From: Solibacillus sp. FSL R7-0668
GTDB lineage: Bacteria; Bacillota; Bacilli; Bacillales_A; Planococcaceae
Direction of reading: 5' to 3'
NCBI RefSeq assembly: GCF_038006205.1
Contig: NZ_JBBOUU010000001.1
Span: 436,001 to 500,000, forward strand
Length of the DNA stretch: 64,000 nucleotides
Shown here: piece after piece, positions 1-8,717 of the stretch
Layout: the number at the start of each line of letters is the position of its first letter
How positions within the stretch are numbered: the stretch's first letter is position 1
Notes under the pieces: generated by a model
What the model saw: the letters and a program-made list of their open reading frames with translations, nothing else
What the model was told of the DNA's origin: nothing
The model's database searches: none
Made by a program: the position numbers and the translations under genes

Positions 1-1
1 G

Positions 2-772
2 ATGCTCTTCTTTACGATTACATGTGGAGCACTTTCTGGATTCCATGCAACGCAAACACCGATTATTTCACGTACGACGCAAAATGAAAAGCAAGGTCGT
101 AAAATTTTCTATGGCATGATGATTGCAGAAGGTATTATTGCGATGATTTGGGCAGCTGCGGCAATGAGTATTTTCAATGGTCCAGTAGGTCTAAATGAAG
201 TGCTTGCTGCGGGTGGTCCTGCGGGTGTTGTAAGTGAAGTTTCGATTGCGACATTAGGTGCTGTTGGCGGAACATTAGCGATTTTAGGTGTTATTGTATT
301 ACCGATTACATCAGGGGATACAGCATTCCGTGCAGCACGTATGATTATCGCTGATTATTTCAAGTTCGCCCAAGCAAAAATTATAAGTCGTTTATGGATT
401 GCGATTCCATTATTCGTCCTATCATTTGCCTTAACAAAAATTGACTTTAATATTTTATGGCGTTATTTCTCGTGGGCAAATGGGGTAACTGCAGTCATTG
501 CACTGTGGGTTGGCGCGATGTACCTGTTCTTGAAACAGAGCAATCACTGGATCGCCACAATACCTGCTACTTTCATGACGTCGATGGTATTTGTTTATAT
601 CATTTATGAGCCGACGATGGGCTTCGGGATGGAGCTAACAGAGTCGTACATTATCGGCACAGTGGCGACACTTGCCGTCGTTGCCTTATTCTTTGCCACA
701 GCCTTTAAAAAGCGGGGGACAAACTTCCTGCTTGACGAGGATGTTACAAGCTATAAAGCACATGAAAGCTAA
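2..772 (+). CDS. cstA: Carbon starvation protein CstA, C-terminal part (cut by window edge)
   Basis: C-terminal 256 residues of a polytopic membrane protein of the CstA family, which imports peptides or pyruvate. The family signature around CGALSGFHATQTP stands at the very start, followed by about six hydrophobic segments. Full-length members run to roughly 500-700 residues, so the true start lies left of the window; the first ATG here is probably an internal Met. The gene ends in front of a strong two-way hairpin shared with the convergent ABC-F gene. Substrate cannot be read from the fragment. Confidence 0.85.
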   Translation: MLFFTITCGALSGFHATQTPIISRTTQNEKQGRKIFYGMMIAEGIIAMIWAAAAMSIFNGPVGLNEVLAAGGPAGVVSEVSIATLGAVGGTLAILGVIVLPITSGDTAFRAARMIIADYFKFAQAKIISRLWIAIPLFVLSFALTKIDFNILWRYFSWANGVTAVIALWVGAMYLFLKQSNHWIATIPATFMTSMVFVYIIYEPTMGFGMELTESYIIGTVATLAVVALFFATAFKKRGTNFLLDEDVTSYKAHES

Positions 773-794
773 TTAGCGAAAAGCGTTATATAGA

Positions 795-836
795 AAAACG
801 CCATTTCCCACTTTGACAGGGAAATGGCCTTTTTTC
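795..836. terminator. Bidirectional terminator between cstA and the ABC-F gene
   Basis: Ten-bp perfect stem GCCATTTCCC (800-809) / GGGAAATGGC (819-828), flanked by an A-run on the left and a T-run on the right, so it can stop both convergent transcripts. Confidence 0.85.
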
Positions 837-838
837 GA

Positions 839-2419
839 TTATTTAAATTCGTTTAATTCCTTTGTTTCGCGTGTAGTGAACCAGTCTTGTACGTTCCAGA
901 CCTTTGTTGCAAGTCCCTCATAAAATTCAGGCTCATGGGATACGAGTACAATCGTCCCTTTGAATTCCTTCATCGCACGTTTTAATTCTTCCTTCGCATC
1001 GACGTCTAAGTGGTTAGTCGGCTCGTCAAAGATTAACCAGTTTGTTTGGTCCATCATTAATTTACATAAACGAACTTTCGCCTGCTCACCACCAGAAAGG
1101 GAGTTCAATGGGCGCGTAATATGATCCGTTTTTAAGCCAGCGCGCGCTAATGCAGCACGAACCTGCGCTTGCTCCATCGAAGGGAACGCATTCCATACAT
1201 CATCGATTGGCGTGATTTTATCTGCTTTTACTTCCTGTTCGAAGTAGGAAGGCTCTAAGTAGTCGCCTAAAATCACTTTTCCATCTAACGGCTGTACTTT
1301 GCCAAGCATCGTTTTTAGTAATGTTGATTTACCGACACCGTTCATCCCAACAAGGGCGATTTTTTCACCGCGCTCGATTTGGAAGGTTAAAGGTGGTAAT
1401 AACGGCTTTTCTTTGTCATAGCCAATGACTAAGTTTTCTGCCTCTACAACATAGCGCCCTGGTGTACGTGCCTCTTTAAAGCTGAATTCTGGTTTTACAG
1501 CTGTTTCAGGACGGTCAATACGCTCCATACGGTCTAATTGCTTGGCACGTGATTTGGCACGACCACTTGTTGAATAACGTGCCTTATTGCGTGCGATGAA
1601 GTCCTCCTGCTGCTTAATGAATTCCTGTTGTTTTTCATAGGCATCAATATGCTGACGCTTGTTGATTTCCGCAAGCTCGGTGAATTTTTCGTATGTCGCT
1701 GTGTAACGCGTCATTTTCGTAAATTCTAAATGTAAAATGACATCCACCACGTCATTCATGAATTCTGTATCATGCGAAATTAATAAAAACGCATGAGGAT
1801 AGTTTTTTAAATAATTTTTTAACCATGTAACATGCTCTTCGTCCAAATAGTTCGTCGGCTCGTCCAGTAATAGAACTTTCGGCTTTTCCAGTAACAGCTT
1901 AGCTAGTAAAACCTTTGTACGCTGACCACCAGAAAGGGCTGCCACATCACGCTCTAAGCCGATTGCATCTAGACCTAAACCACGTGCAACTTCCTCGATT
2001 TTCATATCTAAGCTGTAGAAATCACCTGCATCTAAAGCATCTTGAATTTCAGCCATTTCTTCTAATAGCTTGTCGTAATCTGCATCGGGCTCCGCAAGTT
2101 CTGTAGAGATTTCGTTTAAACGTTCTTCTTTCTTATATAAAGGTAAAAACGCATCACGTAATGCATCGCGCATCGAACGCCCCGCTGTTAAGATTGTGTG
2201 CTGATCTAAGTAACCATAGTGCGTGCCCGGTAGCCATTCGACCTTACCTTCATCATGAATTTGCTGACCTGTAATGATGCCCATTAAGGTCGATTTTCCG
2301 ACACCATTTGCACCAACTAAACCGATGTGGTCGCCTTCTACTAGGCGGAAAGAAACCTCTTTAAATAATGTGCGGTCACCGAATGAATGACCTAAGTTTT
2401 CAACTGTTAATATTGCCAT
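839..2419 (-). CDS. ABC-F family ATPase (YfmM-like)
   Basis: Soluble 526-residue protein with two ABC ATPase domains and no membrane segment, the layout of ABC-F proteins, which act on the ribosome (translation factors or antibiotic protection). Domain 1 has Walker A GANGVGKST (residues 36-44), signature LSGGQ and Walker B LLLDEPTNYLD; domain 2 has GMNGVGKST, LSGGE and FDEPTNHLD. A charged linker rich in Lys/Arg/Gln joins them. The ATG lies about 8 nt after GGAGG. The N-terminus resembles B. subtilis YfmM, so a housekeeping ABC-F is more likely than a resistance determinant; that sub-assignment is from memory. Confidence 0.88.
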   Translation of the reverse strand: MAILTVENLGHSFGDRTLFKEVSFRLVEGDHIGLVGANGVGKSTLMGIITGQQIHDEGKVEWLPGTHYGYLDQHTILTAGRSMRDALRDAFLPLYKKEERLNEISTELAEPDADYDKLLEEMAEIQDALDAGDFYSLDMKIEEVARGLGLDAIGLERDVAALSGGQRTKVLLAKLLLEKPKVLLLDEPTNYLDEEHVTWLKNYLKNYPHAFLLISHDTEFMNDVVDVILHLEFTKMTRYTATYEKFTELAEINKRQHIDAYEKQQEFIKQQEDFIARNKARYSTSGRAKSRAKQLDRMERIDRPETAVKPEFSFKEARTPGRYVVEAENLVIGYDKEKPLLPPLTFQIERGEKIALVGMNGVGKSTLLKTMLGKVQPLDGKVILGDYLEPSYFEQEVKADKITPIDDVWNAFPSMEQAQVRAALARAGLKTDHITRPLNSLSGGEQAKVRLCKLMMDQTNWLIFDEPTNHLDVDAKEELKRAMKEFKGTIVLVSHEPEFYEGLATKVWNVQDWFTTRETKELNEFK

Positions 2420-2732
2420 ATAAGAATCCTCCGAGTGTTTTTATTTATAGTAATTATAGTGCTGTTACGTTTTTATTTGATTTCAACGTTATTCAAATGC
2501 GGTTCATCACAGCGATTTATAGTGAAAAAAGGGTAAATATGGTTAATCGAGCATATATTTCGGGAACCGAGCATAAAACTCAAAAAACGAGCATAAAATC
2601 CAAAAATCGATCATAAAAAACGGAATTTCGAGCATAAGACTCCAGAAACCGAGCATATTCCCACGAAATAGTCACCCTTTGGCTAATTGGGAAATTCATC
2701 CCAAATTCGGCTGTTAACCGCTATATTTCCTC
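2420..2732. other. Intergenic stretch with the CGAGCAT array
   Basis: No convincing gene. Apart from the iterated CGAGCAT units (2548-2656), it holds the upstream region of the ABC-F gene; the short open frames here are A-rich repeat translations. Confidence 0.6.
2548..2656. repeat. Six CGAGCAT units at 20-21-bp spacing
   Basis: CGAGCAT starts at 2548, 2568, 2588, 2608 (variant CGATCAT), 2629 and 2650, each usually followed by A-rich sequence. The spacing is 20, 20, 20, 21 and 21 bp, about two helical turns, so the units face the same side of DNA. The bases between units are poorly conserved. It could be a multi-site protein-binding array or a decayed tandem repeat. Confidence 0.8.
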
Positions 2733-2766
2733 AAAAAAAACTCGCAGGCATTAAAGTGCTGCGAGC
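2733..2766 (-). terminator. Terminator of the small coiled-coil gene
   Basis: On the minus strand CTCGCAG ... CTGCGAG is followed by eight T. The upstream arm overlaps the last codons of the 2751-2936 gene. Confidence 0.8.
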
Positions 2767-2936
2767 TGTTTATTTAGTTCTGCGAGCCGTGCTTCCATAT
2801 TCTCTAGACGTGCTACCGCCTGCTTCACTGAATCTGCATGGCCAAGTGATTCTAATTTTTCCATATCGCCTTGAAGATTTATGTAATCCATCTTCAATTC
2901 GGCAATTTGCTGCTGTAATTGGTCCTTAGTTAGCAT
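2751..2936 (-). CDS. Small coiled-coil protein (SE1832-like)
   Basis: A 61-residue, highly charged helix-forming protein with heptad-like Leu/Ile spacing (QQIAELKMDY, EKLESLG, ARLENMEARLAELNKQL). It lacks Cys, signal peptide and membrane segment. AAAGGAG precedes the ATG by about 9 nt, and its own terminator follows, so it is a real monocistronic gene. I recognise the general look of the conserved SE1832-type small proteins of Staphylococcaceae/Bacillaceae; no function is known to me. Confidence 0.7.
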   Translation of the reverse strand: MLTKDQLQQQIAELKMDYINLQGDMEKLESLGHADSVKQAVARLENMEARLAELNKQLAAL

Positions 2937-3006
2937 CGATAGTTGCTCCTTTAATTAACGAAAATTGATCTTTTCATATTGTAACATAATGCATCTAAAA
3001 TTTTCA

Positions 3007-4041
3007 CTACATGTGCGCAAGATTATGACGAGAATAGGCTAAATCGAGCAGTAAATTTTTTAAAATCTCATTGTTCGTTAAAATTTCTAAGGCGCGTTGT
3101 TTGCGGACAGCACGTTCACGGCGAGATTCGTGCAGTAGTAGCTCCATCACCGCGTTTTGTAAAATGGACTGCTTCATTTTACGACCTAAACCAATATGAA
3201 TAAAGCCGTTCATTTCACGGGCAAAGGTATAGTTTAATTCCTGTTCGTGCTGGGCAGTCGTAATACAAGGAATACCAGCAGCGGCTACTTTGTAAGGCGT
3301 ATAAAGCGCATTACAAATAATTAAATCGGCTGTTGGCATGAGGTGAAGTAGGGCATCAGGACGTTGCACGAGCTCGACATTACGTCGGCTAAGTGCCATC
3401 ATTTTTAGGCTATCAACATCGTGCTTGTAATCATCATCAATGGCGATTGAAATTTTGAGTGGGATATGTAGCTGCGTTAAGTGGCGTAATGTGCGGTACG
3501 TTAAATTATTGGCATCACCGTCTTCAAAGGCAATGACGATGTGAGGGAGTTCACCTTTAATACTACAATCGGCTGCATCATAAATTTCTTGGGCGGTTTG
3601 CTGTAAATTTGGCGGCACAGCAAATGCGTAGCTACCAGCAAGCTCTTGTGGAATGGATTCTTCGTGCGGCTCACCGAATAGCGCAATAATATGACAGTCG
3701 ACAAGCTGTACACCCATTCCAAAATCATCAAAATGAACAATAGTTGAGCAAAACGGACGAATCATCTCGACCTGTTCGAGCTGTGTATCCTTCCCATCAT
3801 GCACAATTAAATCTGGCTCCAAATCGCGAATTTTCTTTTTTAATTCTATGAAACGATCGAATAAAACAATCGTTAAACCCGTTGTCGCTAGCTTATCAAT
3901 CAGCGCCTGGTTTTCTGTTTTGATAAATAAAAAAACACTTTCATCCTGCATGAAATTTGCAAGGGTAACGGCGCGTTCTATTGGATACATGCCTTTCGTA
4001 TCGCAATGCTCGATAATCCATACAATTCTTTTTTTCGGCAA
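3007..4041 (-). CDS. SpsG/PseG-like nucleotide-sugar hydrolase or GT-B glycosyltransferase
   Basis: Protein of 344 residues with a GT-B-like look: an N-terminal Rossmann half opening with RIVWIIEHCDTKGMYP, a middle segment PHIVIAFEDGD, and a C-terminal half with ADLIICNALYTPYKVAAAGIPCI, which matches the glycine/acid-rich nucleotide-sugar site of the SpsG/PseG group (spore-coat or sialic-like sugar pathways). The start is TTG at 4041 with AAAGGA about 10 nt upstream. It is flanked by unrelated genes and no other sugar-pathway gene lies in the window, so the substrate is unknown. Confidence 0.6.
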   Translation of the reverse strand: MPKKRIVWIIEHCDTKGMYPIERAVTLANFMQDESVFLFIKTENQALIDKLATTGLTIVLFDRFIELKKKIRDLEPDLIVHDGKDTQLEQVEMIRPFCSTIVHFDDFGMGVQLVDCHIIALFGEPHEESIPQELAGSYAFAVPPNLQQTAQEIYDAADCSIKGELPHIVIAFEDGDANNLTYRTLRHLTQLHIPLKISIAIDDDYKHDVDSLKMMALSRRNVELVQRPDALLHLMPTADLIICNALYTPYKVAAAGIPCITTAQHEQELNYTFAREMNGFIHIGLGRKMKQSILQNAVMELLLHESRRERAVRKQRALEILTNNEILKNLLLDLAYSRHNLAHM

Positions 4042-4139
4042 TTCAATCCCATCCTTTCCACTATCTCTATAAAATATGGTGGAATATCCGAAAATATGAA
4101 TATGTACATAACATACACTACGAAAAATGAGGGATAGAG

Positions 4140-4949
4140 ATGAAGGAGATGCGTTCGGCTTTAGTAGTTGGTGCGACCGGCTTAGTCGGTTCCGCTTTAG
4201 TAAAATTATTATGCGATAGTGATGAATACGTGGCAGTTAATGTCATTTCGAGGAAGCCGCTCGATTATGTTCATCCGAAGTTAGAGGTCAGATTGCGCGA
4301 ATTTGATCAAATTGCAGACCATGATATCGAATTTGCGCACGAGGTTTTTTGTTGCTTAGGCACAACGATGAAAAAGGCTGGGTCAAAGGAGCAATTTGAA
4401 AAGGTCGATTTCGAATACCCACTTATGATTGCAGCCATGGCAAAAAATCGGGGCATTGGGCATTTTATTGTGATTTCGGCAATGGGTGCAAATGAACAGG
4501 CACTTGCGTATTATAGTCGTGTAAAGGGAAAGTTAGAAGCCGAGCTAATTGATATGGATTTCCCGCAATTATCCATTGTTCGTCCATCACTGATTACGGG
4601 GGACCGTGGCGAGTTTCGATTGGGGGAATCCATCGGCGCAAAGGCACTGGCTGTGGTGAATCCTCTATTAAAAGGGCCACTGAAAAAATTGCACTCCATT
4701 GCAGCCGAGCAAATCGCGCGGGCGATGAAGCTCATTGCCTTACATGGTGACAAGCAGAAGGTGATGATTTATCCATCTGACAAGCTTTTAACAATGGAGC
4801 CGCCGTTACAAAAGGAAACAGAGCGGGAAGTAGCCGATAAAGAGGTTGCGTTTAATTGGGATAAATTGAAAAAAGAGGAGCTCCCACCGATAGACGAGGA
4901 TGTTGTATTTGATCGCAAAAAACGAAAAGAAATGAATCAAGATCGCTAA
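4140..4949 (+). CDS. NAD(P)-binding atypical SDR oxidoreductase (TIP30/HTATIP2-like)
   Basis: A 269-residue Rossmann protein: nucleotide-binding GATGLVGSALV near residue 11, then FCCLGTTMKKAGS, HFIVISAMGA and YYSRVKGKLE (Tyr and Lys of the SDR YxxxK pair), then IVRPSLITG. This is the arrangement of atypical SDRs of the HTATIP2 type. The tail beyond about residue 215 is charged and less conserved. GAGGG lies 6 nt before the chosen ATG; the ATG at 4149 would put the purine run too close. It is divergent from the SpsG-like gene. Physiological substrate unknown. Confidence 0.75.
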   Translation: MKEMRSALVVGATGLVGSALVKLLCDSDEYVAVNVISRKPLDYVHPKLEVRLREFDQIADHDIEFAHEVFCCLGTTMKKAGSKEQFEKVDFEYPLMIAAMAKNRGIGHFIVISAMGANEQALAYYSRVKGKLEAELIDMDFPQLSIVRPSLITGDRGEFRLGESIGAKALAVVNPLLKGPLKKLHSIAAEQIARAMKLIALHGDKQKVMIYPSDKLLTMEPPLQKETEREVADKEVAFNWDKLKKEELPPIDEDVVFDRKKRKEMNQDR

Positions 4950-5072
4950 TCGCTACAGTACTGACAAGTTACGACAAAAGACTGAAATTCAAATTATATA
5001 AGCAACTACCTATTATCGGGAATCATTATTCTGATACAATAAGGGTACAATGAGTTACATGGAGGAACAGCA

Positions 5073-5627
5073 ATGAAAATTTTACTTGTCGATGGGACAA
5101 TTTTTGGTCGTAAAACCGGCGTTCTTTTAGAGCAGGTTCAACAATATATTCAAGCCTTTAACCCAGAGTTAGAGCTTGAAATTTTATATTTCTCAAAGCT
5201 TCAGCACCAAATTTTAGACGGCAGTCCGCTAAATGAGGATATGAAAAAAATGATTCAAAAATTCGAAGAGGCGGATGGATATATTTTCGCTTCACCGATT
5301 TTCCAAGCTTCAATTCCAGGTGTACTAAAAAATGCGTTTGATATGATTCCACCAAAAGCAATGCGCTACAAACCGGCAGCAATCATCGGTAATGGTGGTA
5401 CGTACCAGCATCATTTAGTATTAGAAAATCAATTACGCCCAATTTTAGACTACTTCCGTTGCCTAGTCACACCAAACTATGTGTACACGCATGCAGATCA
5501 TTTCGATAAAGACAATAAAATCACCGATGAGGACGTACACAACCGTCTACGCGAATTAGCCCGCGTGTTCGTGCAATATTGTGAAATGACCAAAACCTTA
5601 TCTAAGCAGGCAGTGGATATTCAATAA
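5073..5627 (+). CDS. NAD(P)H-dependent FMN reductase-family flavoprotein
   Basis: Flavodoxin-like protein of 184 residues. The N-terminal LLVDGTIFGRKTG is the phosphate-binding loop, ADGYIFASPIFQASIPGVLKN is the second FMN loop, and PAAIIGNGGTYQHH is the third; together they are typical of NADPH-dependent FMN reductases (SsuE/YwqN type). The ATG follows GGAGG by 9 nt. A clean terminator follows, so it is monocistronic. Substrate (FMN, quinone or azo compound) cannot be inferred. Confidence 0.82.
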   Translation: MKILLVDGTIFGRKTGVLLEQVQQYIQAFNPELELEILYFSKLQHQILDGSPLNEDMKKMIQKFEEADGYIFASPIFQASIPGVLKNAFDMIPPKAMRYKPAAIIGNGGTYQHHLVLENQLRPILDYFRCLVTPNYVYTHADHFDKDNKITDEDVHNRLRELARVFVQYCEMTKTLSKQAVDIQ

Positions 5628-5635
5628 CCGTAAGC

Positions 5636-5661
5636 ACCCTCGAAATTCGGGGGTTTTTTTT
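5636..5661 (+). terminator. Terminator of the FMN reductase gene
   Basis: Stem ACCCTCGA (5636-5643) / TCGGGGGT (5647-5654) with one G-T pair, three-base loop, then a run of T. Confidence 0.8.
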
Positions 5662-5816
5662 ATGCAATTTGGAACTATATAAAAGGATGCGTCATATAAG
5701 AAAATAAATGATACGTAAAACAGCACAGCCCCTTCTAGAAAATCAGACTTTTAAATGACGCTTTTCTTTTTATAAAGTGGTAATTTTGACGTAATAAAAG
5801 AGAAGAGGTTGATCTT

Positions 5817-6509
5817 ATGAATATAAACCACGTAACAATGTGTGCTTCTAACTATGAAGCAACAAAACAATTCTATGAAACAACACTCCATTTCCCTTTA
5901 ACTTCAGAGGAACATAACCGTTTTACAATAAAGGTAGGAACATCCATGATTACATTTGTGGAAGCCCCTTTGGAAAAAAGCCCATTCTACCATTTTGCAT
6001 TTGATGTACCATCCAATCAGTTTGAAGAAGCAAAGGCATGGATAAAAGAGAAAACAGAATTATCCCAGGAGCAAGGGGAGGATGAAGTATATTTTCCTTT
6101 CATCGATGCCAAGTCGATTTATTTTGAGGATCCTGCCGGAAACATTGTGGAATTGATTTGTCGCTTTTCAGATGCAAAACCAAGTGAGGAGCCGTTTACT
6201 ACTGCCTCCTTACAGAAAGTATCTGAGATGAGTATAGTTGTAACGGATAAATTAAACGCCCTTTCAGCATTACAGAAAGTATCCATTTTTGAACGGGACC
6301 GTGAAGAAATCTCAGCAGACGGCTTATCTTTTATGGGGGAACGCGAGGATGCGACCTATCTACTATTTGTAAATGAGGGACGTACATGGTATTTCTCAAA
6401 TAAAAAATCAGCCGCTTATCCTGTCGAGATTATACTAGATGATGGGGTTTCGGTTAAAATTAATGAAAAGTTGGAATTGGCCAGTTCAGTAGACTTGTCA
6501 ATTTTGTAA
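5817..6509 (+). CDS. VOC-family (glyoxalase/bleomycin-resistance fold) protein
   Basis: Protein of 230 residues. The first 115 residues form a VOC module (INHVTMCASNYEATKQFYE, then YFEDPAGNIVELI); the second half is a weaker, partly degenerate VOC-like half. His4 and Glu of NIVELI are metal-ligand candidates in the first module. AGAGG stands upstream of the ATG. It lies just before an MFS exporter gene but has its own spacing, so co-transcription is uncertain. Substrate unknown. Confidence 0.75.
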   Translation: MNINHVTMCASNYEATKQFYETTLHFPLTSEEHNRFTIKVGTSMITFVEAPLEKSPFYHFAFDVPSNQFEEAKAWIKEKTELSQEQGEDEVYFPFIDAKSIYFEDPAGNIVELICRFSDAKPSEEPFTTASLQKVSEMSIVVTDKLNALSALQKVSIFERDREEISADGLSFMGEREDATYLLFVNEGRTWYFSNKKSAAYPVEIILDDGVSVKINEKLELASSVDLSIL

Positions 6510-6620
6510 CCACTATATCATTTAAAAAGGGTTTTTTTCGCAAAAATATTCTATGGTATGATAGTAAGGTTGTGCATCTACTAGGTCACATATTCACATT
6601 CATCTAAGAAAGAGGTATTT

Positions 6621-7811
6621 ATGCACGCCACAAAATTATCCAAGCAACATTGGTTACTGATCGTAACACTATCTTTATTAACATTTGTTCTCGGGACAAG
6701 CGAATTTGTTATTGTCGGAATCTTAACAGAGATCTCTTCAAGCCTACAGATGACAAATGCAAAAGCAGGCACACTTGTCTCTGCCTTTGCCATTACGTTT
6801 GCCATCGCTACACCACTCGTGATGTCAGCAACAAGTCATTTTCCAAAACGAAAATGGATGTTGTTTTTAATAGGAACTTTTATCGTCCTAAATGCTTTGT
6901 GCATAATATCGACGAGCTATATCATGCTGCTCACACTTCGCATTATGACAGCGATTGTGACAGGCGTTTTAATCTCTCTAGCTATGATTGTAGCAAGTGA
7001 AACCATGCCGATTGAAAAACGCGGACTTGCAATTTCCTTCGTTTTCGGTGGTTTTACACTTGCGAATGTCGTTGGCGTGCCATTGGGTATTGTAATCGCC
7101 GGAGAGTACGGCTGGAATGCCACGTTTATGTTAACCACTATCCTCGGAGGATTGGCGTTTTTGGCCTCTTTCTTTGTTTTACCACATAGACTTAGCCAAG
7201 TACGCAGCTCGATGCGTGATCAGTTTTCTTTATTGACGAATCCGCGTATATTGATGGCTTTTCTCATTCCTGCACTCGGATTTGGCGCAACATATGCAAT
7301 CTTTACGTATCTTGTTCCAATCTTGAATGAAATGGGAGCACCAAATAATTCAATTAGTATAATCTTATTTGGGTACGGGTTTATTTCGATTTTTAGTAAT
7401 ATTCTCGCAGGTAAAATTGCGAGCCACAATGCTATCGGTCGCCTTCGATTTGTTTTTCTCGTGCAAGCAATTGTTCTGACAAGCTTATTTTGGACGACCA
7501 ATCATTTTGTTTTAGGCTTAATAAATATTGGTTTCATGTCGTTAATGGCGATCCTCTTAACAACATCTACTCAGCTATATTTAATTGACCTCGCAGAAAT
7601 TTATCAGCCAAAAGCAACAGGGCTGGCTGCTTCACTAATGCCAGTGGCAAGCAACGTAGGTATCGCATTTGGTTCGGCATTAGGAGGAATTGTGTACCAT
7701 CAAGGAAGTTTAATGAATGTAACTTGGGTCGGAGGGATAGTCGCAGTCTGTGCAAGTCTGCTAACCTTCTATAGTTATCATTTAGATAAAAAACAAAAGA
7801 CAGCAAAATAG
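6621..7811 (+). CDS. MFS transporter, DHA1 type (drug or metabolite efflux)
   Basis: A 396-residue protein with about 12 hydrophobic helices. The first helix carries LGTSEFVIVGIL, a signature of DHA1 efflux pumps of the AraJ/PbuE/YdhP kind; the loop after helix 2 has HFPKRKW. It starts at ATG with AAAGAGG upstream and ends before a strong terminator. A candidate -10 (TATGAT) lies near 6558. Exported substrate cannot be told; drugs, purines or sugars are known in relatives. Confidence 0.82.
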   Translation: MHATKLSKQHWLLIVTLSLLTFVLGTSEFVIVGILTEISSSLQMTNAKAGTLVSAFAITFAIATPLVMSATSHFPKRKWMLFLIGTFIVLNALCIISTSYIMLLTLRIMTAIVTGVLISLAMIVASETMPIEKRGLAISFVFGGFTLANVVGVPLGIVIAGEYGWNATFMLTTILGGLAFLASFFVLPHRLSQVRSSMRDQFSLLTNPRILMAFLIPALGFGATYAIFTYLVPILNEMGAPNNSISIILFGYGFISIFSNILAGKIASHNAIGRLRFVFLVQAIVLTSLFWTTNHFVLGLINIGFMSLMAILLTTSTQLYLIDLAEIYQPKATGLAASLMPVASNVGIAFGSALGGIVYHQGSLMNVTWVGGIVAVCASLLTFYSYHLDKKQKTAK

Positions 7812-7865
7812 AAATGATTAGAAGCAATCTGAAAAACCATGTTTCTTAAAAATTATTTCTATTGT

Positions 7866-7898
7866 AAAACCACTAAAAACGTTGTTAGTGGTTTTTTC
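7866..7898 (+). terminator. Terminator of the MFS gene
   Basis: Stem AACCACTAA (7868-7876) / TTAGTGGTT (7885-7893) followed by T6. Confidence 0.85.
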
Positions 7899-7927
7899 TT
7901 TTCCCGTTAGAAAAATCAGCCCTTCTA

Positions 7928-7996
7928 TTGACAGAAAATTCTAACTTCGTATATAATTTTTGGTATTACCAATGAATTTTAATTGTATTACCAAAA
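7928..7996 (+). promoter_or_regulatory. Sigma-A promoter with FadR-type operator at the start point
   Basis: TTGACA (7928-7933), 18 bp, TATAAT (7952-7957). The start point would fall inside the palindrome TTGGTATTACCAA (7960-7972), which fits the GntR/FadR-type core TGGTnnnACCA. A second, imperfect copy TTGTATTACCAA lies at 7983-7994, 22 bp on. The position predicts repression by steric block, probably by the adjacent gene's own product. Confidence 0.75.
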
Positions 7997-8013
7997 GCAA
8001 AGGGGAAGAGGAA

Positions 8014-8697
8014 TTGAAAGAAAAAGAACGGTCTTCAGATAAAATTGCGAGCGTATTAATTAAAGCCATATTGGATGGTATTTACGCTGTAGGAAGTACG
8101 TTGCCGCCGGAAAGGGAGCTTGCAAAGGAATTTGCTGTTGGCCGTCCAACGATTCGGGAGGCACTTCAACGTTTAGAAAGGGGAGGATGGATAGAGGGGA
8201 GAACAGGAATGCCCGCGGTTGTAAATGATTACTGGCACGATGGCAATATTACGACTCTTGTGAATATTATTGAGAATCACCAAACGATAACAGATGAATT
8301 TATCTTGTATTTATTAGAATTACGAAGTTCTTTGACGCCCGCTTATATTCGGGATGCGGTTACGTTTAATCAGCCTAAGGTCGTTGCGCTTTTGGCCAAT
8401 CTAGAGCAGCTTGAGGATCGGGCAGAAAGCTATGCAGCATTTGATTGGGCGTTGCAAAAAAGATGTGCTGCCCTTGCCGTCAATCCAATCTATCTACTCA
8501 TCTTAAATAGCTTCGATTCCATTTATCTAGATATGGCGGAAATCTATTTTTCTGTAAAGGATCATCGAGAGCTGTCCTTCAATTATTATCATGAATTATT
8601 AAAAGCTGCGTTAAAGGGAGATGCGATGGAGGTGGAGCAGTTAACGAAGACAACAATGGAAAAAAGCTTGGCTCTCTGGAAAAATCGAAAAAAATAA
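8014..8697 (+). CDS. FadR-like GntR-family transcriptional regulator
   Basis: A 227-residue regulator: winged helix (LPPERELAKEFAVGRPTIREAL, about residues 29-50) and an FCD/FadR-type helical effector domain. The wing and linker GRTGMPAVVNDYWHDGNI closely echo E. coli FadR (HGKPTKVNNFWETSGLNI in that protein), more than generic GntR proteins. I chose TTG at 8014 (AGGGG 8 nt upstream) because the open frame to 7960 would start inside the operator and at the transcription start. It probably controls itself and the fatty-acid hydroxylase gene 20 nt downstream in response to an acyl-CoA; the ligand is inferred from the family. Confidence 0.78.
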   Translation: MKEKERSSDKIASVLIKAILDGIYAVGSTLPPERELAKEFAVGRPTIREALQRLERGGWIEGRTGMPAVVNDYWHDGNITTLVNIIENHQTITDEFILYLLELRSSLTPAYIRDAVTFNQPKVVALLANLEQLEDRAESYAAFDWALQKRCAALAVNPIYLLILNSFDSIYLDMAEIYFSVKDHRELSFNYYHELLKAALKGDAMEVEQLTKTTMEKSLALWKNRKK

Positions 8698-8717
8698 AAA
8701 CGCTGGAGGTATGGTAA

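Noticed and set aside
839-2419. ABC-F gene as an antibiotic-resistance determinant
   Set aside because: Resembles housekeeping YfmM-type proteins and has no attenuator leader; resistance cannot be claimed.
2548-2656. CGAGCAT array as a CRISPR
   Set aside because: Repeat core is only 7 bp with 13-14-bp gaps, and no cas gene is near.
7960-8013. Longer N-terminus of the FadR-like protein
   Set aside because: It would start within the operator and at the transcription start; TTG at 8014 has a good ribosome site.
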